From: Cobetia crustatorum
Lineage (GTDB): Bacteria > Pseudomonadota > Gammaproteobacteria > Pseudomonadales > Halomonadaceae
Reading direction: 5' to 3'
Length of the DNA: 55,290 nucleotides
NCBI RefSeq assembly: GCF_000591415.1
Contig: NZ_JEMF01000043.1
Location: 1-55,290 of the forward strand
The notes under the pieces are model-generated. The model did not search any database. It was not told the DNA's origin and worked only from the letters and a program-made list of their open reading frames with translations. This document shows, in pieces, positions 46,145 through 54,250 of the stretch (position 1 is the first letter of the stretch; each line of letters opens with the position of its first letter). The position numbers and the translations under genes are program-made.

Positions 46145-47188
46145 ATGACCCTGCTTGCTGAACATATCACCGCCACGACACGCCGCCGTCCCTTCCTTGC
46201 CACGGGTCTACTCGGGCTGGCATTGATGACTCCGCTGATGGCCAATAACGCGCAAGCGCGTGAGTTGTCTGTGTCAACTGTACTGTCTGATGCTTTTCCG
46301 TGGGGGCAGGCCGCTGAAAAATGGGCCGAGCTGGTGAAGGAGCGCTCAGGCGGTGAACTGACACTGCGCGTCTATCCCAATGCCCAGCTGGTCGCAGGGG
46401 ATCAGACCAAGGAATTCTCGGCCATGCGTCAGGGGCTGATTGATCTTGCGGTGGGCTCGACCATCAACTGGTCGCCGCAGGTACCCGAACTCAATCTGTT
46501 CTCGCTGCCGTTCCTGATGCCAGACCACGCAGCGATTGATGCGCTGACTCAGGGTGAGTCTGGCAAGCAGGTGTTTGCGGCAATTGAGTCCAAGGGCATC
46601 GTTCCGTTGGCATGGGGGGAGAATGGCTTCCGTGAAGTTTCCAACTCCTCACGTCCGATTGAGGCACCTGAGGACCTTAAAGGTCTCAAGATTCGCGTCG
46701 TCGGTTCGCCACTGTTCCAGGATACTTTCACTGCGCTGGGTGCCAACCCGACTCAGATGAGCTGGGCCGACGCCAAACCGGCACTGACGACTGGTGCGGT
46801 GGATGGTCAGGAAAATCCGCTGTCGGTATTTGATGTGGCACGTATCGATCAGGTTGGCCAGGCCCACCTGACGCTGTGGCACTACATGGCAGATCCGCTC
46901 ATCTTTGCCGCCAATCAGCGTGTCTGGAAATCGCTCAACGAAGAAGAGCGCACGTTGCTGACTGAGACGGCGAAAGAGGCGGGTGCTTGGGAAACGGCCA
47001 TGAGTCGCGAAGGCAACGCTCAACGGCTGGCGGATATCGAAAGCCGTGGCGTCAACGTGATCACGCTCGATGAAGACGCCATGCAGGCCTTCCGTGATGC
47101 TACACAGTCTGTCTACGCCAACTGGACGCCGAAGATTGGTGAGGCATTGGTCGAGACGGCGCGCACTGAGGTCGCTGCATCGCGCTAA
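46145..47188 (+). CDS. dctP: TRAP transporter substrate-binding protein (DctP family)
   Basis: A 347-aa periplasmic protein. It starts with a signal having a twin-arginine-like TTRRRPFLATGLLG and an Ala-rich core, cut near NNAQARE. The mature part has the DctP/TAXI-type order: TVLSDAFPWGQAAEKWAELV, VKERSGGELTLRVYPNAQLVAG, AMRQGLIDLAVG, PEDLKGLKIRVVGSPLF and the substrate-arginine/asparagine region PALTTGAVDGQENPLSVFDV. It captures an organic acid (C4-dicarboxylate, hexuronate or similar) for the membrane parts downstream. The ligand is not fixed by these residues. Confidence 0.9.
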   Translation: MTLLAEHITATTRRRPFLATGLLGLALMTPLMANNAQARELSVSTVLSDAFPWGQAAEKWAELVKERSGGELTLRVYPNAQLVAGDQTKEFSAMRQGLIDLAVGSTINWSPQVPELNLFSLPFLMPDHAAIDALTQGESGKQVFAAIESKGIVPLAWGENGFREVSNSSRPIEAPEDLKGLKIRVVGSPLFQDTFTALGANPTQMSWADAKPALTTGAVDGQENPLSVFDVARIDQVGQAHLTLWHYMADPLIFAANQRVWKSLNEEERTLLTETAKEAGAWETAMSREGNAQRLADIESRGVNVITLDEDAMQAFRDATQSVYANWTPKIGEALVETARTEVAASR

Positions 47189-47368
47189 ATGCGTGGGGTG
47201 GTTTTCGTGATGACCCACTCTGCACGCTGCACGCTAGTGTTTCTTTCACTGAGGTTCTAGTGCTGCCAACGGGTGTGATGTCTCTCGCACTGGTGCGGAG
47301 TGTGTCGTTGATTCATGAGGTCTTGCGCCGAGGTCATCGTGCCTCGGCGTATGTGTGGATACAGTGGC

Positions 47369-47980
47369 ATGTCCCAAGTTTCGCAAGATTCAGCTGATTC
47401 ATCGTCCGGTGGCGCTGATCGCCAACCACCGGACGCTCCTTCTGCCATTGAGCATCCCAAGACGCGACCAGAATCCTGGCTGGCGGCGCTTGCCTTGGGG
47501 TTGATCGGTCTGATCAGCCTTGCCAACGTGGTGGTGCGCTATGCCACCAATGCGTCCTTTGCTTTCACGGAAGAGTTTTCCGTTTTCCTGCTGGTGTTGT
47601 TGACGCTGGCGGGCGCTTCAGTGGCGATTCGTCAGCAGGCACATATTCGTATTGCCCTGCTGGAGGATTATCTGCCACTGCCCGTGTGGCGTGTAGTCGT
47701 GGTGTTGCAGACACTGGCCTGTCTACTGGTGCTGGGCATGATTGTCTGGTTTGGCAGCCGCTTTGCGCTGGAAGAATATCAGTGGGAGTCACTCTCGCCG
47801 GGGCTAGGCCTGCCTAACTGGTGGTATGTGGTATGGCTACCTCTGCTCGCGGTCGCGATGATGTGGCGTCAGTTGCAGCAATGTAGTGATCGACTCAAGC
47901 ACGGTCCTGAGCAAGATAGTCTTGAGCAAGACGCAAGCACCTCGTCTACTGCCAACGAGGAGCGTAATCATGAGTCCTGA
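47369..47980 (+). CDS. dctQ: TRAP transporter small permease (DctQ family)
   Basis: A 203-aa membrane protein with four helices (LALGLIGLISLANVVVRY, EFSVFLLVLLTLAGASVAI, VVVLQTLACLLVLGMIVWF, WWYVVWLPLLAVAMMW), the DctQ plan, with the FTEEFSVFLLV motif. The start at 47369 is my best reading; ATG at 47351 is also possible, and neither has a strong ribosome site. Its end overlaps dctM by 11 bases. It bridges the binding protein and the large permease. Confidence 0.85.
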   Translation: MSQVSQDSADSSSGGADRQPPDAPSAIEHPKTRPESWLAALALGLIGLISLANVVVRYATNASFAFTEEFSVFLLVLLTLAGASVAIRQQAHIRIALLEDYLPLPVWRVVVVLQTLACLLVLGMIVWFGSRFALEEYQWESLSPGLGLPNWWYVVWLPLLAVAMMWRQLQQCSDRLKHGPEQDSLEQDASTSSTANEERNHES

Positions 47981-49265
47981 CCTCTGGTTGCTTGCCAGTT
48001 TCGTTGCGCTATTGGTACTCGGTGTTCCCGTGGCTTTCGCGCTTGGGTTATCGGGTGCGGTAGGCATCGTGGCGGGCTTGCCAGTGAACATGCTGGCGAC
48101 ATTGGGGACCAATACCTATAACAGCATTGCCAAATATCCACTGATCGCTATCCCACTGTTCATCCTGACGGGACTGGTATTCGAGCGGGCGGGGGTTGCA
48201 GCAAGACTGGTCCACTTTGCGCAAGCGCTGATCGGCCCTCGTCATGGTGGCTTGGCGTTGGTTGCGATATTGGTATGTCTGATCATGGGCGGGATGAGCG
48301 GCTCTGGGCCCGCTGATGCAGCGGCGGTCGCGATGGTCATGATCCCCAGTATGACGCGGGCAGGGTATCCCAAGGCCTTCTCTGCGACATTGATTGCGGC
48401 CTCCGCTTCGACGGCAATTCTGATCCCACCGTCCATCGCGCTGATTCTGTATTCCATCGTGGTGCCGGGCGTGGATCTGCGTGCACTGTTCGCGGCAGGG
48501 CTCATTCCTGGCCTGTTGGTCGGGGCAGCATTATTGATTCCGGCGTGGTATCTGTCGCATCGTTATCGCTGGGAGGATCCTGATCAGGTGACCCGCATTC
48601 CGCTGGGGCCAGCATTCCGCACGGCTATTCCAGCATTACTGGCACCCGTGATCATTCTCGGTGGATTGCGCTCAGGGCTGTTTACACCGACTGAGGCCGC
48701 TGTGGTCGCTGCCGCCTATGGGCTCTGCATCGGACTTTTCATCACACGGGAGCTAAAGCTATCGCAAGTATGGCAGCTGCTCGGTGAGGCCGCTGTCATC
48801 TCTGGTGTTGTCATGTTGATTATCGCGCTGGCGGGTATCTTTGCCTGGGCCGGCACCATGCTGGGGACTTTCCGCCATCTGGCGGAGTGGCTCATTACGC
48901 TCTCGGACAGTGGCACTGTGCTGCTGATACTGGTGATGATCGCTGTATTGATTGCCGGCATGCTGCTGGATGCGGTGTCGATCTACTTGATCCTGATGCC
49001 GGTACTGATTCCCGTGATGCAACACTTTGGCTGGCATCCAGTGTGGTTCGGCATTCTGTTGGCGATGAATATTGCCATCGGACAGTTTACCCCTCCTGTT
49101 GCGGTCAACCTGATGGTGACCAGTAGTGTGGCGGGAGTGCGGCTTGAGAAGACGGTAGGCTGGGCGCTGGTGTTCGTCGTTGCGATGTTGGGAGCACTGG
49201 CGGTAGTGATGCTGTTCCCGGAGCTGGCGCTATGGCTACCCCGTACGCTGGGCTATGCCGTCTAG
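47970..49265 (+). CDS. dctM: TRAP transporter large permease (DctM family)
   Basis: A 431-aa inner-membrane protein with about twelve helices. The start at 47970 lies within the end of dctQ, with GAGGAG upstream. DctM blocks are clear: LIAIPLFILTGLVFERAG, MGGMSGSGPADAAAVAMVMIPSM, LIAASASTAILIPPSIALI and IGQFTPPVAVNLMVTSSVAG. It is the sodium-driven channel of the TRAP system, moving the solute handed over by DctP. A terminator follows. Confidence 0.92.
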   Translation: MSPDLWLLASFVALLVLGVPVAFALGLSGAVGIVAGLPVNMLATLGTNTYNSIAKYPLIAIPLFILTGLVFERAGVAARLVHFAQALIGPRHGGLALVAILVCLIMGGMSGSGPADAAAVAMVMIPSMTRAGYPKAFSATLIAASASTAILIPPSIALILYSIVVPGVDLRALFAAGLIPGLLVGAALLIPAWYLSHRYRWEDPDQVTRIPLGPAFRTAIPALLAPVIILGGLRSGLFTPTEAAVVAAAYGLCIGLFITRELKLSQVWQLLGEAAVISGVVMLIIALAGIFAWAGTMLGTFRHLAEWLITLSDSGTVLLILVMIAVLIAGMLLDAVSIYLILMPVLIPVMQHFGWHPVWFGILLAMNIAIGQFTPPVAVNLMVTSSVAGVRLEKTVGWALVFVVAMLGALAVVMLFPELALWLPRTLGYAV

Positions 49266-49312
49266 TCGACATTTTTACAGAGGTGGTTTCGAGTAAAGCT
49301 GTTGCAGCAAGA

Positions 49313-49350
49313 ACAAAAAACGGCTTGCCTTATAGGTAAGCCGTTTTTTT
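49313..49350 (+). terminator. Rho-independent terminator after dctM
   Basis: ACGGCTTGCC and GGTAAGCCGT form a ten-base stem with one G-U, followed by seven Ts, about 50 bases past the dctM stop. Confidence 0.85.
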
Positions 49351-49893
49351 GTGCCCATGTGGCAGAATATTTTTAAGCGTAATTATTTCAATTGCTTGGG
49401 GGATTCTTCGTTGCTAGAAATTCGCATTTATGGATGAAGCGTTAGCAATATGAAGAAGGAAGTGCATGAATCACGTAGCTGCCTGTGGCGGCATGAATTT
49501 GTGGAGTTCGCCTGATGCAACGTGGCGTGAGTCGAAAAAAATGTTAGCCTGCATATTAATGCTATCGTCATTTTTCATTGCCTGACACTTTAGGAGGGTG
49601 GCGACGCTTGAATGATTGATGAAGTGCCACCATCGTTTAACGCTGGCTGGACGCTATGGTTTTGCTCGCGCTGTAGAATGAACGTGAGGCTGGTAGATCT
49701 TGGCTGGCACCCTTCGGGATCGCTATAGCGCAGTTTCATGACCACATTGTCATGCCGCGTCATGCCTCTTTTGGGGCTTGGTACATGTTTGCGTTATGAA
49801 TCGCAGCCTTGCTTGCCGTAAAATTTTTAAAGGCTGGCGTTGGCTTCATTGGTATTGCGCCCCGACTCGGGGCGCGTCAAAGGAAAAGAGTAG
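49351..49893. other. Unexplained gap before the efflux operon (543 bp)
   Basis: No gene with coding character is seen. It holds a short inverted pair GGTGGC/GCCACC around 49597-49631 and a perfect seven-base hairpin GCGCCCC-GACTC-GGGGCGC at 49857-49875, just before the ribosome site of the DUF1656 gene (AAAGGAAAAGAG). It may contain a regulatory RNA, or a promoter and leader for the efflux operon; none can be identified. Confidence 0.4.
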
Positions 49894-50136
49894 ATGAACG
49901 AGACATCCGCAGACACTGGCTTCATGGCAGGCTTCAATGGGCTGCATGAAATGGTGGTGGGTGAATTTCTGATCAGTCCCATGCTGGTCTATGCCCTGGT
50001 GGCATTGCTGGCGGCTGGGCTTATTCGTTCGCTACTGCACCGTCTGCTAGCCAACCATGAGCTATGGTTCGAGGCTTGGTTTGATATTTCTCTCTTTATT
50101 ATTTGCCTGGCTGCGGTGGTTGCACTGGTGACCTGA
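49894..50136 (+). CDS. DUF1656 small membrane protein (AaeX-like)
   Basis: An 80-aa inner-membrane protein with two helices: LISPMLVYALVALLAAGLI (about 27-45) and WFDISLFIICLAAVVAL (about 62-78). This is the DUF1656/AaeX family, always found beside HlyD and FUSC genes of aromatic-acid efflux pumps. The start at 49894 follows AAAGGAAAAGAG. It is the first gene of the operon with 50234-53407. Confidence 0.85.
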   Translation: MNETSADTGFMAGFNGLHEMVVGEFLISPMLVYALVALLAAGLIRSLLHRLLANHELWFEAWFDISLFIICLAAVVALVT

Positions 50137-50233
50137 GCAGAACCTGGTATCACCGCTTGTGATCGGCGCTTTGTGAGAGTTCTCCTTCCGTTCGCCCGCC
50201 TCATCGCTGGATTAATTCTTCAAGGAACGCTGC

Positions 50234-51178
50234 ATGAGCAAGTCCCTACAGAAAGTCGTGAAATGGATCATTACCCTATGCTTGGTGGCGACAGCTGTCT
50301 GGTGTGCTCTGTGGCTATGGAAAACCTATATGTATAGCCCCTGGACACGAGATGCGCGGGTACGGGCGGAAGTCATCACGTTAAGCCCCGATGTCTCGGG
50401 CTGGGTACGTGAGCTGAATGTGGCCGATACGACTCAGGTACATGAAGGTGACGTGATTCTGCAGATAGATCGTGCGCGTTACTCAGCCGCACTGGACAAG
50501 GCCAAGGCGAGCCTGGCGAGCACCAAGGCCACGTTGCGCCTCAAGGAACACGAGGCCAGTCGTCGCGGCCGCCTGAACAGCAATGCGATCAGCGAAGAGG
50601 CGCGCGATACTGCACGTTTGGAGGCGGAAGTGGCACGTGCCGATGTTCAACAGGCTGAAGCCGCCATGGAGTCTGCTCAGTTGGATCTCGACCGTACTCA
50701 GCTAACGGCACCTGCTGATGGCAGCATTCTCAACATGCATCTGAGTCAAGGTAACTATGTGACAGCGGGCACGTCCGTGATGGCACTGATCAAGAATGAC
50801 TCTTTCTATCTCAGCGCCTACTTTCAGGAAACCAAGCTGCAACACGTGCGCCATGGTGATTCGGTTCAGATTACCTTGATGAGTGGTAACGAAAGCTTCA
50901 AGGGGCATGTCGTCGGAATTGGCCAGGGCATCGCGGATAGCAACACCACTATCAATGCACAGCAGCTACCTCAAGTGAGTCCTACTTTCAGCTGGGTGCG
51001 TCTTGCGCAACGTATTCCGGTACGGGTTGAATTTGATGATATCAAGGCGGTACGTGCCTCCGGTATCAATCTGGCGTCAGGGATGACAGCGACCGTTAGA
51101 CTGTTGCGCGACGTTTCAGATACCACCGCTAAAGAAGATTCTGCGCTCTCAGCAGCAGATGCTTCCGGGACTCCTTAA
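50234..51178 (+). CDS. HlyD-type membrane-fusion protein of an AaeA-like efflux pump
   Basis: A 314-aa protein. Helix VKWIITLCLVATAVWCALWLW anchors it; then TRDARVRAEVITLSPDVSGWVRELNVADTTQVHEGDVILQID is the biotinyl-lipoyl-like half-motif, followed by a helical hairpin (about 80-135) and the second half-motif TAPADGSILNMHLSQGNYVTAGTSVMALI. It matches the AaeA/EmrA type, linking the FUSC pump to an outer-membrane channel. The gene ends three bases before the FUSC start. Confidence 0.88.
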   Translation: MSKSLQKVVKWIITLCLVATAVWCALWLWKTYMYSPWTRDARVRAEVITLSPDVSGWVRELNVADTTQVHEGDVILQIDRARYSAALDKAKASLASTKATLRLKEHEASRRGRLNSNAISEEARDTARLEAEVARADVQQAEAAMESAQLDLDRTQLTAPADGSILNMHLSQGNYVTAGTSVMALIKNDSFYLSAYFQETKLQHVRHGDSVQITLMSGNESFKGHVVGIGQGIADSNTTINAQQLPQVSPTFSWVRLAQRIPVRVEFDDIKAVRASGINLASGMTATVRLLRDVSDTTAKEDSALSAADASGTP

Positions 51179-51181
51179 CGC

Positions 51182-53407
51182 ATGTCGCCTGCACTCGCTG
51201 CCTTTCTAAAACCAACGCCATTTGCGCTCAAGTTCGCCTGTAAGGGTGTGCTTGCCATGGCGTTGGCACTTTATGCTGCCTTTTATTTTGACCTTGATCG
51301 CCCGTATTGGGCATTGATCTCGGCGGCCTTTCTGCAAATACGACCGATGTCCGGCATGGTGGTCGAGAAGGGGATCTGCCAGGTGGGTGGCACCTTTGTC
51401 GGCATCTGTGTCGCGGCAGTCATCATGGGGCTATTTGCCCAAGTACCGGAGCTTGCGCTTGGCAGCGTTACGCTCTGGATTGGCCTCTGTATCTACGGTG
51501 CCTCGCTGACGCACAACAATCTGTCTTATGGCTGTGTCATGGGGGCAGTTGCCTGCATGATTGTGGTGGTACTGACATCCTCTGCTCCCGGTAACTTTTT
51601 CACAGTGGCACTCGCGCGTTTAAGTGAGCTGAGCCTGGGGGCATTGTGTGCTGTGCTGGTGAGTGCGTTGATCTGGCCGATTCGTGTACGCAATCATCTT
51701 GGCGTGCTGGCGGATACTGCCGTGAATGCCACTTTCCGCTATATGGCACTTGCGTTCTCGATGCCACTCAATTCAGCGCAAGAGAGAGGCCTGTCTGGAA
51801 GTCAGGCGCAGCGCGCGCAGAATATGGATGAGCGTAAGGCGATGCTGGACCAGTTGATGACGGGACTTGATGCGCTCAATAATCTCGAGATAGACGCTCA
51901 TTCCGCGCGTTATGAAGGGCCGCAGGGCAAGGGGCGCATTCGGGGAGTCCATCTGCTGACGCGTCGGAGTATGCGGCTCTATGCGACCTTGAAGGCGCTT
52001 CATCAGTTGCGCCATCCTGAATTCTTCATATCTCATCAGGACGAACAAGATGCCAAGGCGTCTGGTTCGCAGCATGCGAATCAGACGGAAGGTTCGAACG
52101 TTGCGCTGATGTCAGAGCGTTTTAGCCAGCCCACCATTGATCTCATGCAGCGATTGGGGGCTGCCTTTCAGAGTATGGCGGATAACCAGGGGACTGATCA
52201 GGCCCGCGCTACGCTCAAGGAGCTACGGGGCGAATGTCTGCGACTGTCACGCGGGCATCGCAGTATCAAAGCACTTGAAGCACGACTGCTCTTCAGTTTG
52301 CGTGAAGTCCTGGGACACACGCTGGTGATGCTGCAGGCCCGAGAGGTCATCAACCATCCGGGGCGTCATCAACTACGTCAGCCCAGCATGAGCTGGCATC
52401 GGGATCATGGCCGTGCGGCGACCAACGCACTACGCGCGATGTGTATTTTCGGCGTGACGGCAACATTCTGGGTCGCGACGGCATGGGATAACGGTGCAGT
52501 CGCCATGCTGCTGGGCACGCTATTCTCTGGCATCTTTGCGAGTCGTGATGATCCTGCGCCCATCATTCCCATGGTGCTGAAAGGTCTGCTGTTTGCAGTG
52601 CCCAGCGTATTGTTGTTTGGCAATGTGCTGCTGAGTCAGGCTCAGCATTTTGTGCCCTTTATTCTTATTCTCAGTATCCCGCTATTTCTTGGGCTGATGG
52701 GATCGGTCGTACCTGTGTTGGCAGGTATCTGTCTCCCATTCGTGGTCTTCAATATTCTGTTGGTGATGCCAGATAACGGCATGACCTTTGATGTCGCCTA
52801 TACACTCAATAGAAGCCTGGCGGCAGGTATTGGGCTGGTAGTGACCATTCTTGGCTTCCGATTGATACCAGTGCCGGGCGCCAGCTGGGATAGGAAGCAA
52901 CTGATTCGCTCCACGATCAGTGATATTCGTGAACTGTCTGAACGCTCCACCGAGCGATTGGATAGCTGGTTCGGTGGACGGATGGGCGATCGCCTGTTGC
53001 GTCTTGCGCGTCATGAACAAGCGCGTAATCAGGAGCAAGTCGCACGTGGGGTGAGTAAGGAAGGTGAGCTTGAGCAGAAGATATCGGGTAGCCCGCTGTT
53101 ATCGCTTGGACTTACCGGAATGGATATCGGGCGTGGCATCAGCTTTGTACGTAGAGAGTTGGGAAGCAAGATGCCCAAAGAAGTCGAGCGGGCATTGAAG
53201 GCACTTATTCTTACGCTGGCGGAAGACTTTGAGCGTGCGACACGCGGTGAGCGCCCGTGCCATCTCGAGTCTGCCGGCAATCGCCTCTGCGAGGCCATTG
53301 CGACGCACAAGAGCATGAGTCGTCACAAGCAGGCCTTGCTGGCGGGTTGGCTGGCCCGTATTCACCTGACGCTCGATAGTGATGCCATTCGGCAGCATCA
53401 CGGCTGA
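51182..53407 (+). CDS. FUSC-family efflux protein (AaeB-like)
   Basis: A 741-aa inner-membrane protein with two FUSC membrane halves: the first (about 15-170: LKFACKGVLAMALALYAAFYFDLDRPYWALISA) and the second (about 415-560: ATNALRAMCIFGVTATFWVATAWDNG), each followed by cytoplasmic domains. This is the AaeB plan. With DUF1656 and HlyD it forms a pump for aromatic carboxylic acids or similar anions. The start at 51182 is 3 bases past the HlyD stop. No LysR regulator lies beside the operon, unlike aaeR in E. coli. Confidence 0.88.
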   Translation: MSPALAAFLKPTPFALKFACKGVLAMALALYAAFYFDLDRPYWALISAAFLQIRPMSGMVVEKGICQVGGTFVGICVAAVIMGLFAQVPELALGSVTLWIGLCIYGASLTHNNLSYGCVMGAVACMIVVVLTSSAPGNFFTVALARLSELSLGALCAVLVSALIWPIRVRNHLGVLADTAVNATFRYMALAFSMPLNSAQERGLSGSQAQRAQNMDERKAMLDQLMTGLDALNNLEIDAHSARYEGPQGKGRIRGVHLLTRRSMRLYATLKALHQLRHPEFFISHQDEQDAKASGSQHANQTEGSNVALMSERFSQPTIDLMQRLGAAFQSMADNQGTDQARATLKELRGECLRLSRGHRSIKALEARLLFSLREVLGHTLVMLQAREVINHPGRHQLRQPSMSWHRDHGRAATNALRAMCIFGVTATFWVATAWDNGAVAMLLGTLFSGIFASRDDPAPIIPMVLKGLLFAVPSVLLFGNVLLSQAQHFVPFILILSIPLFLGLMGSVVPVLAGICLPFVVFNILLVMPDNGMTFDVAYTLNRSLAAGIGLVVTILGFRLIPVPGASWDRKQLIRSTISDIRELSERSTERLDSWFGGRMGDRLLRLARHEQARNQEQVARGVSKEGELEQKISGSPLLSLGLTGMDIGRGISFVRRELGSKMPKEVERALKALILTLAEDFERATRGERPCHLESAGNRLCEAIATHKSMSRHKQALLAGWLARIHLTLDSDAIRQHHG

Positions 53408-53430
53408 GGAAGAGGCGGACTGTCCTTGCC

Positions 53431-53481
53431 AAGATAATCTGTCATATTATCTTTGGATTGCCCATCGTTACCGGTGGGCAA
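53431..53481 (+). terminator. Two hairpins after the efflux operon
   Basis: AAGATAAT (53431-53438) pairs with ATTATCTT (53446-53453). A stronger ten-base stem with one G-U follows: TTGCCCATCG with CGGTGGGCAA around a TTAC loop (53458-53481). They lie just past the FUSC stop and probably end its transcript, though no T-run follows. Confidence 0.5.
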
Positions 53482-53700
53482 TGGCATTTCTATTCGTGAT
53501 TTTACTGTGGAATGAATAATAAAGAGTGCGTTAAATAAATAGCGGGGAAGGTTGAACGTATGTCGGACAGACCTTGCTGTTATTGCATTTCATTGAAAAT
53601 ATTCCATGCGAAGGTTCTTAATTATATTATCTGCGCTATGATAAGCAGGATTGCTCACGAATGAGTGTAATGTATGAGCCCCCTACTGCGGGAGAGTGCG

Positions 53701-54084
53701 ATGACTTTCATGAACGACATCAGTAACAGTGGGCGCGCCATTCCTGAGCGTTTTCGTCGAGTGACCTTTACGACTCAGTATCTTCATGAGCTGAATCTGT
53801 ACGTGTTGCCAGCTGGCGAAGTGTTGCTACGCCTGAGCCAGGCAGGCGAAGACATCATGGTGCTGCAGTTCGATGATGAGCTCTATGCAGAATTCATTGC
53901 ATCACGCATCGTGGATTGGGTCGCTGAAAATCCGGGAACCGATCAAGATGATCTCACTCTCTGGATCAAGACGCGTGCCCGTATTGAAGATGCGCAGCAA
54001 CGACAACAGTCTCATCACCCCGCCTCATTCACGAGGGTTCTGATCGGGCAGTCTGAAGCTACGTGCCATCGGCATTGCTCGTAA
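53701..54084 (+). CDS. Small hypothetical protein, end possibly altered
   Basis: A 127-aa protein I do not recognise. I chose ATG 53701 (GGGAGAG upstream) over 53674. It reads MTFMNDISNSGRAIPERFRR, then VTFTTQYLHELNLYVLPAGE and an acidic helix FDDELYAEFIASRIVDWVAE. After about residue 105 the sequence is low in structure and ends in TCHRHCS. A neighbouring frame from 54044 to 54169 reads like protein (RAIGIARKDPYFRRERLLRN), so the natural C-terminus may lie there. The gene is followed by the IS1380-family transposase, and an insertion could have disturbed it. Confidence 0.5.
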   Translation: MTFMNDISNSGRAIPERFRRVTFTTQYLHELNLYVLPAGEVLLRLSQAGEDIMVLQFDDELYAEFIASRIVDWVAENPGTDQDDLTLWIKTRARIEDAQQRQQSHHPASFTRVLIGQSEATCHRHCS

Positions 54085-54250
54085 GGATCCGTATTTCCGG
54101 CGTGAGCGCCTGCTTCGTAATGCCCGAACACTGCGTTTCTTTCGCCGATTTATAACCTCCAGGAATTAATCTCGACCTTCAAAGCAGCCGTGATCGCCGA
54201 CCGCCCCGCGGCCGCTCGACTTCTGGTGCTGTGGTGGTCTCGCAGGAGCG

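Noticed and set aside
54085-54250. Terminal inverted repeat and target duplication of the IS1380-type element
   Set aside because: The far end lies outside the window, so no pair can be matched; nothing in this stretch could be supported on its own.
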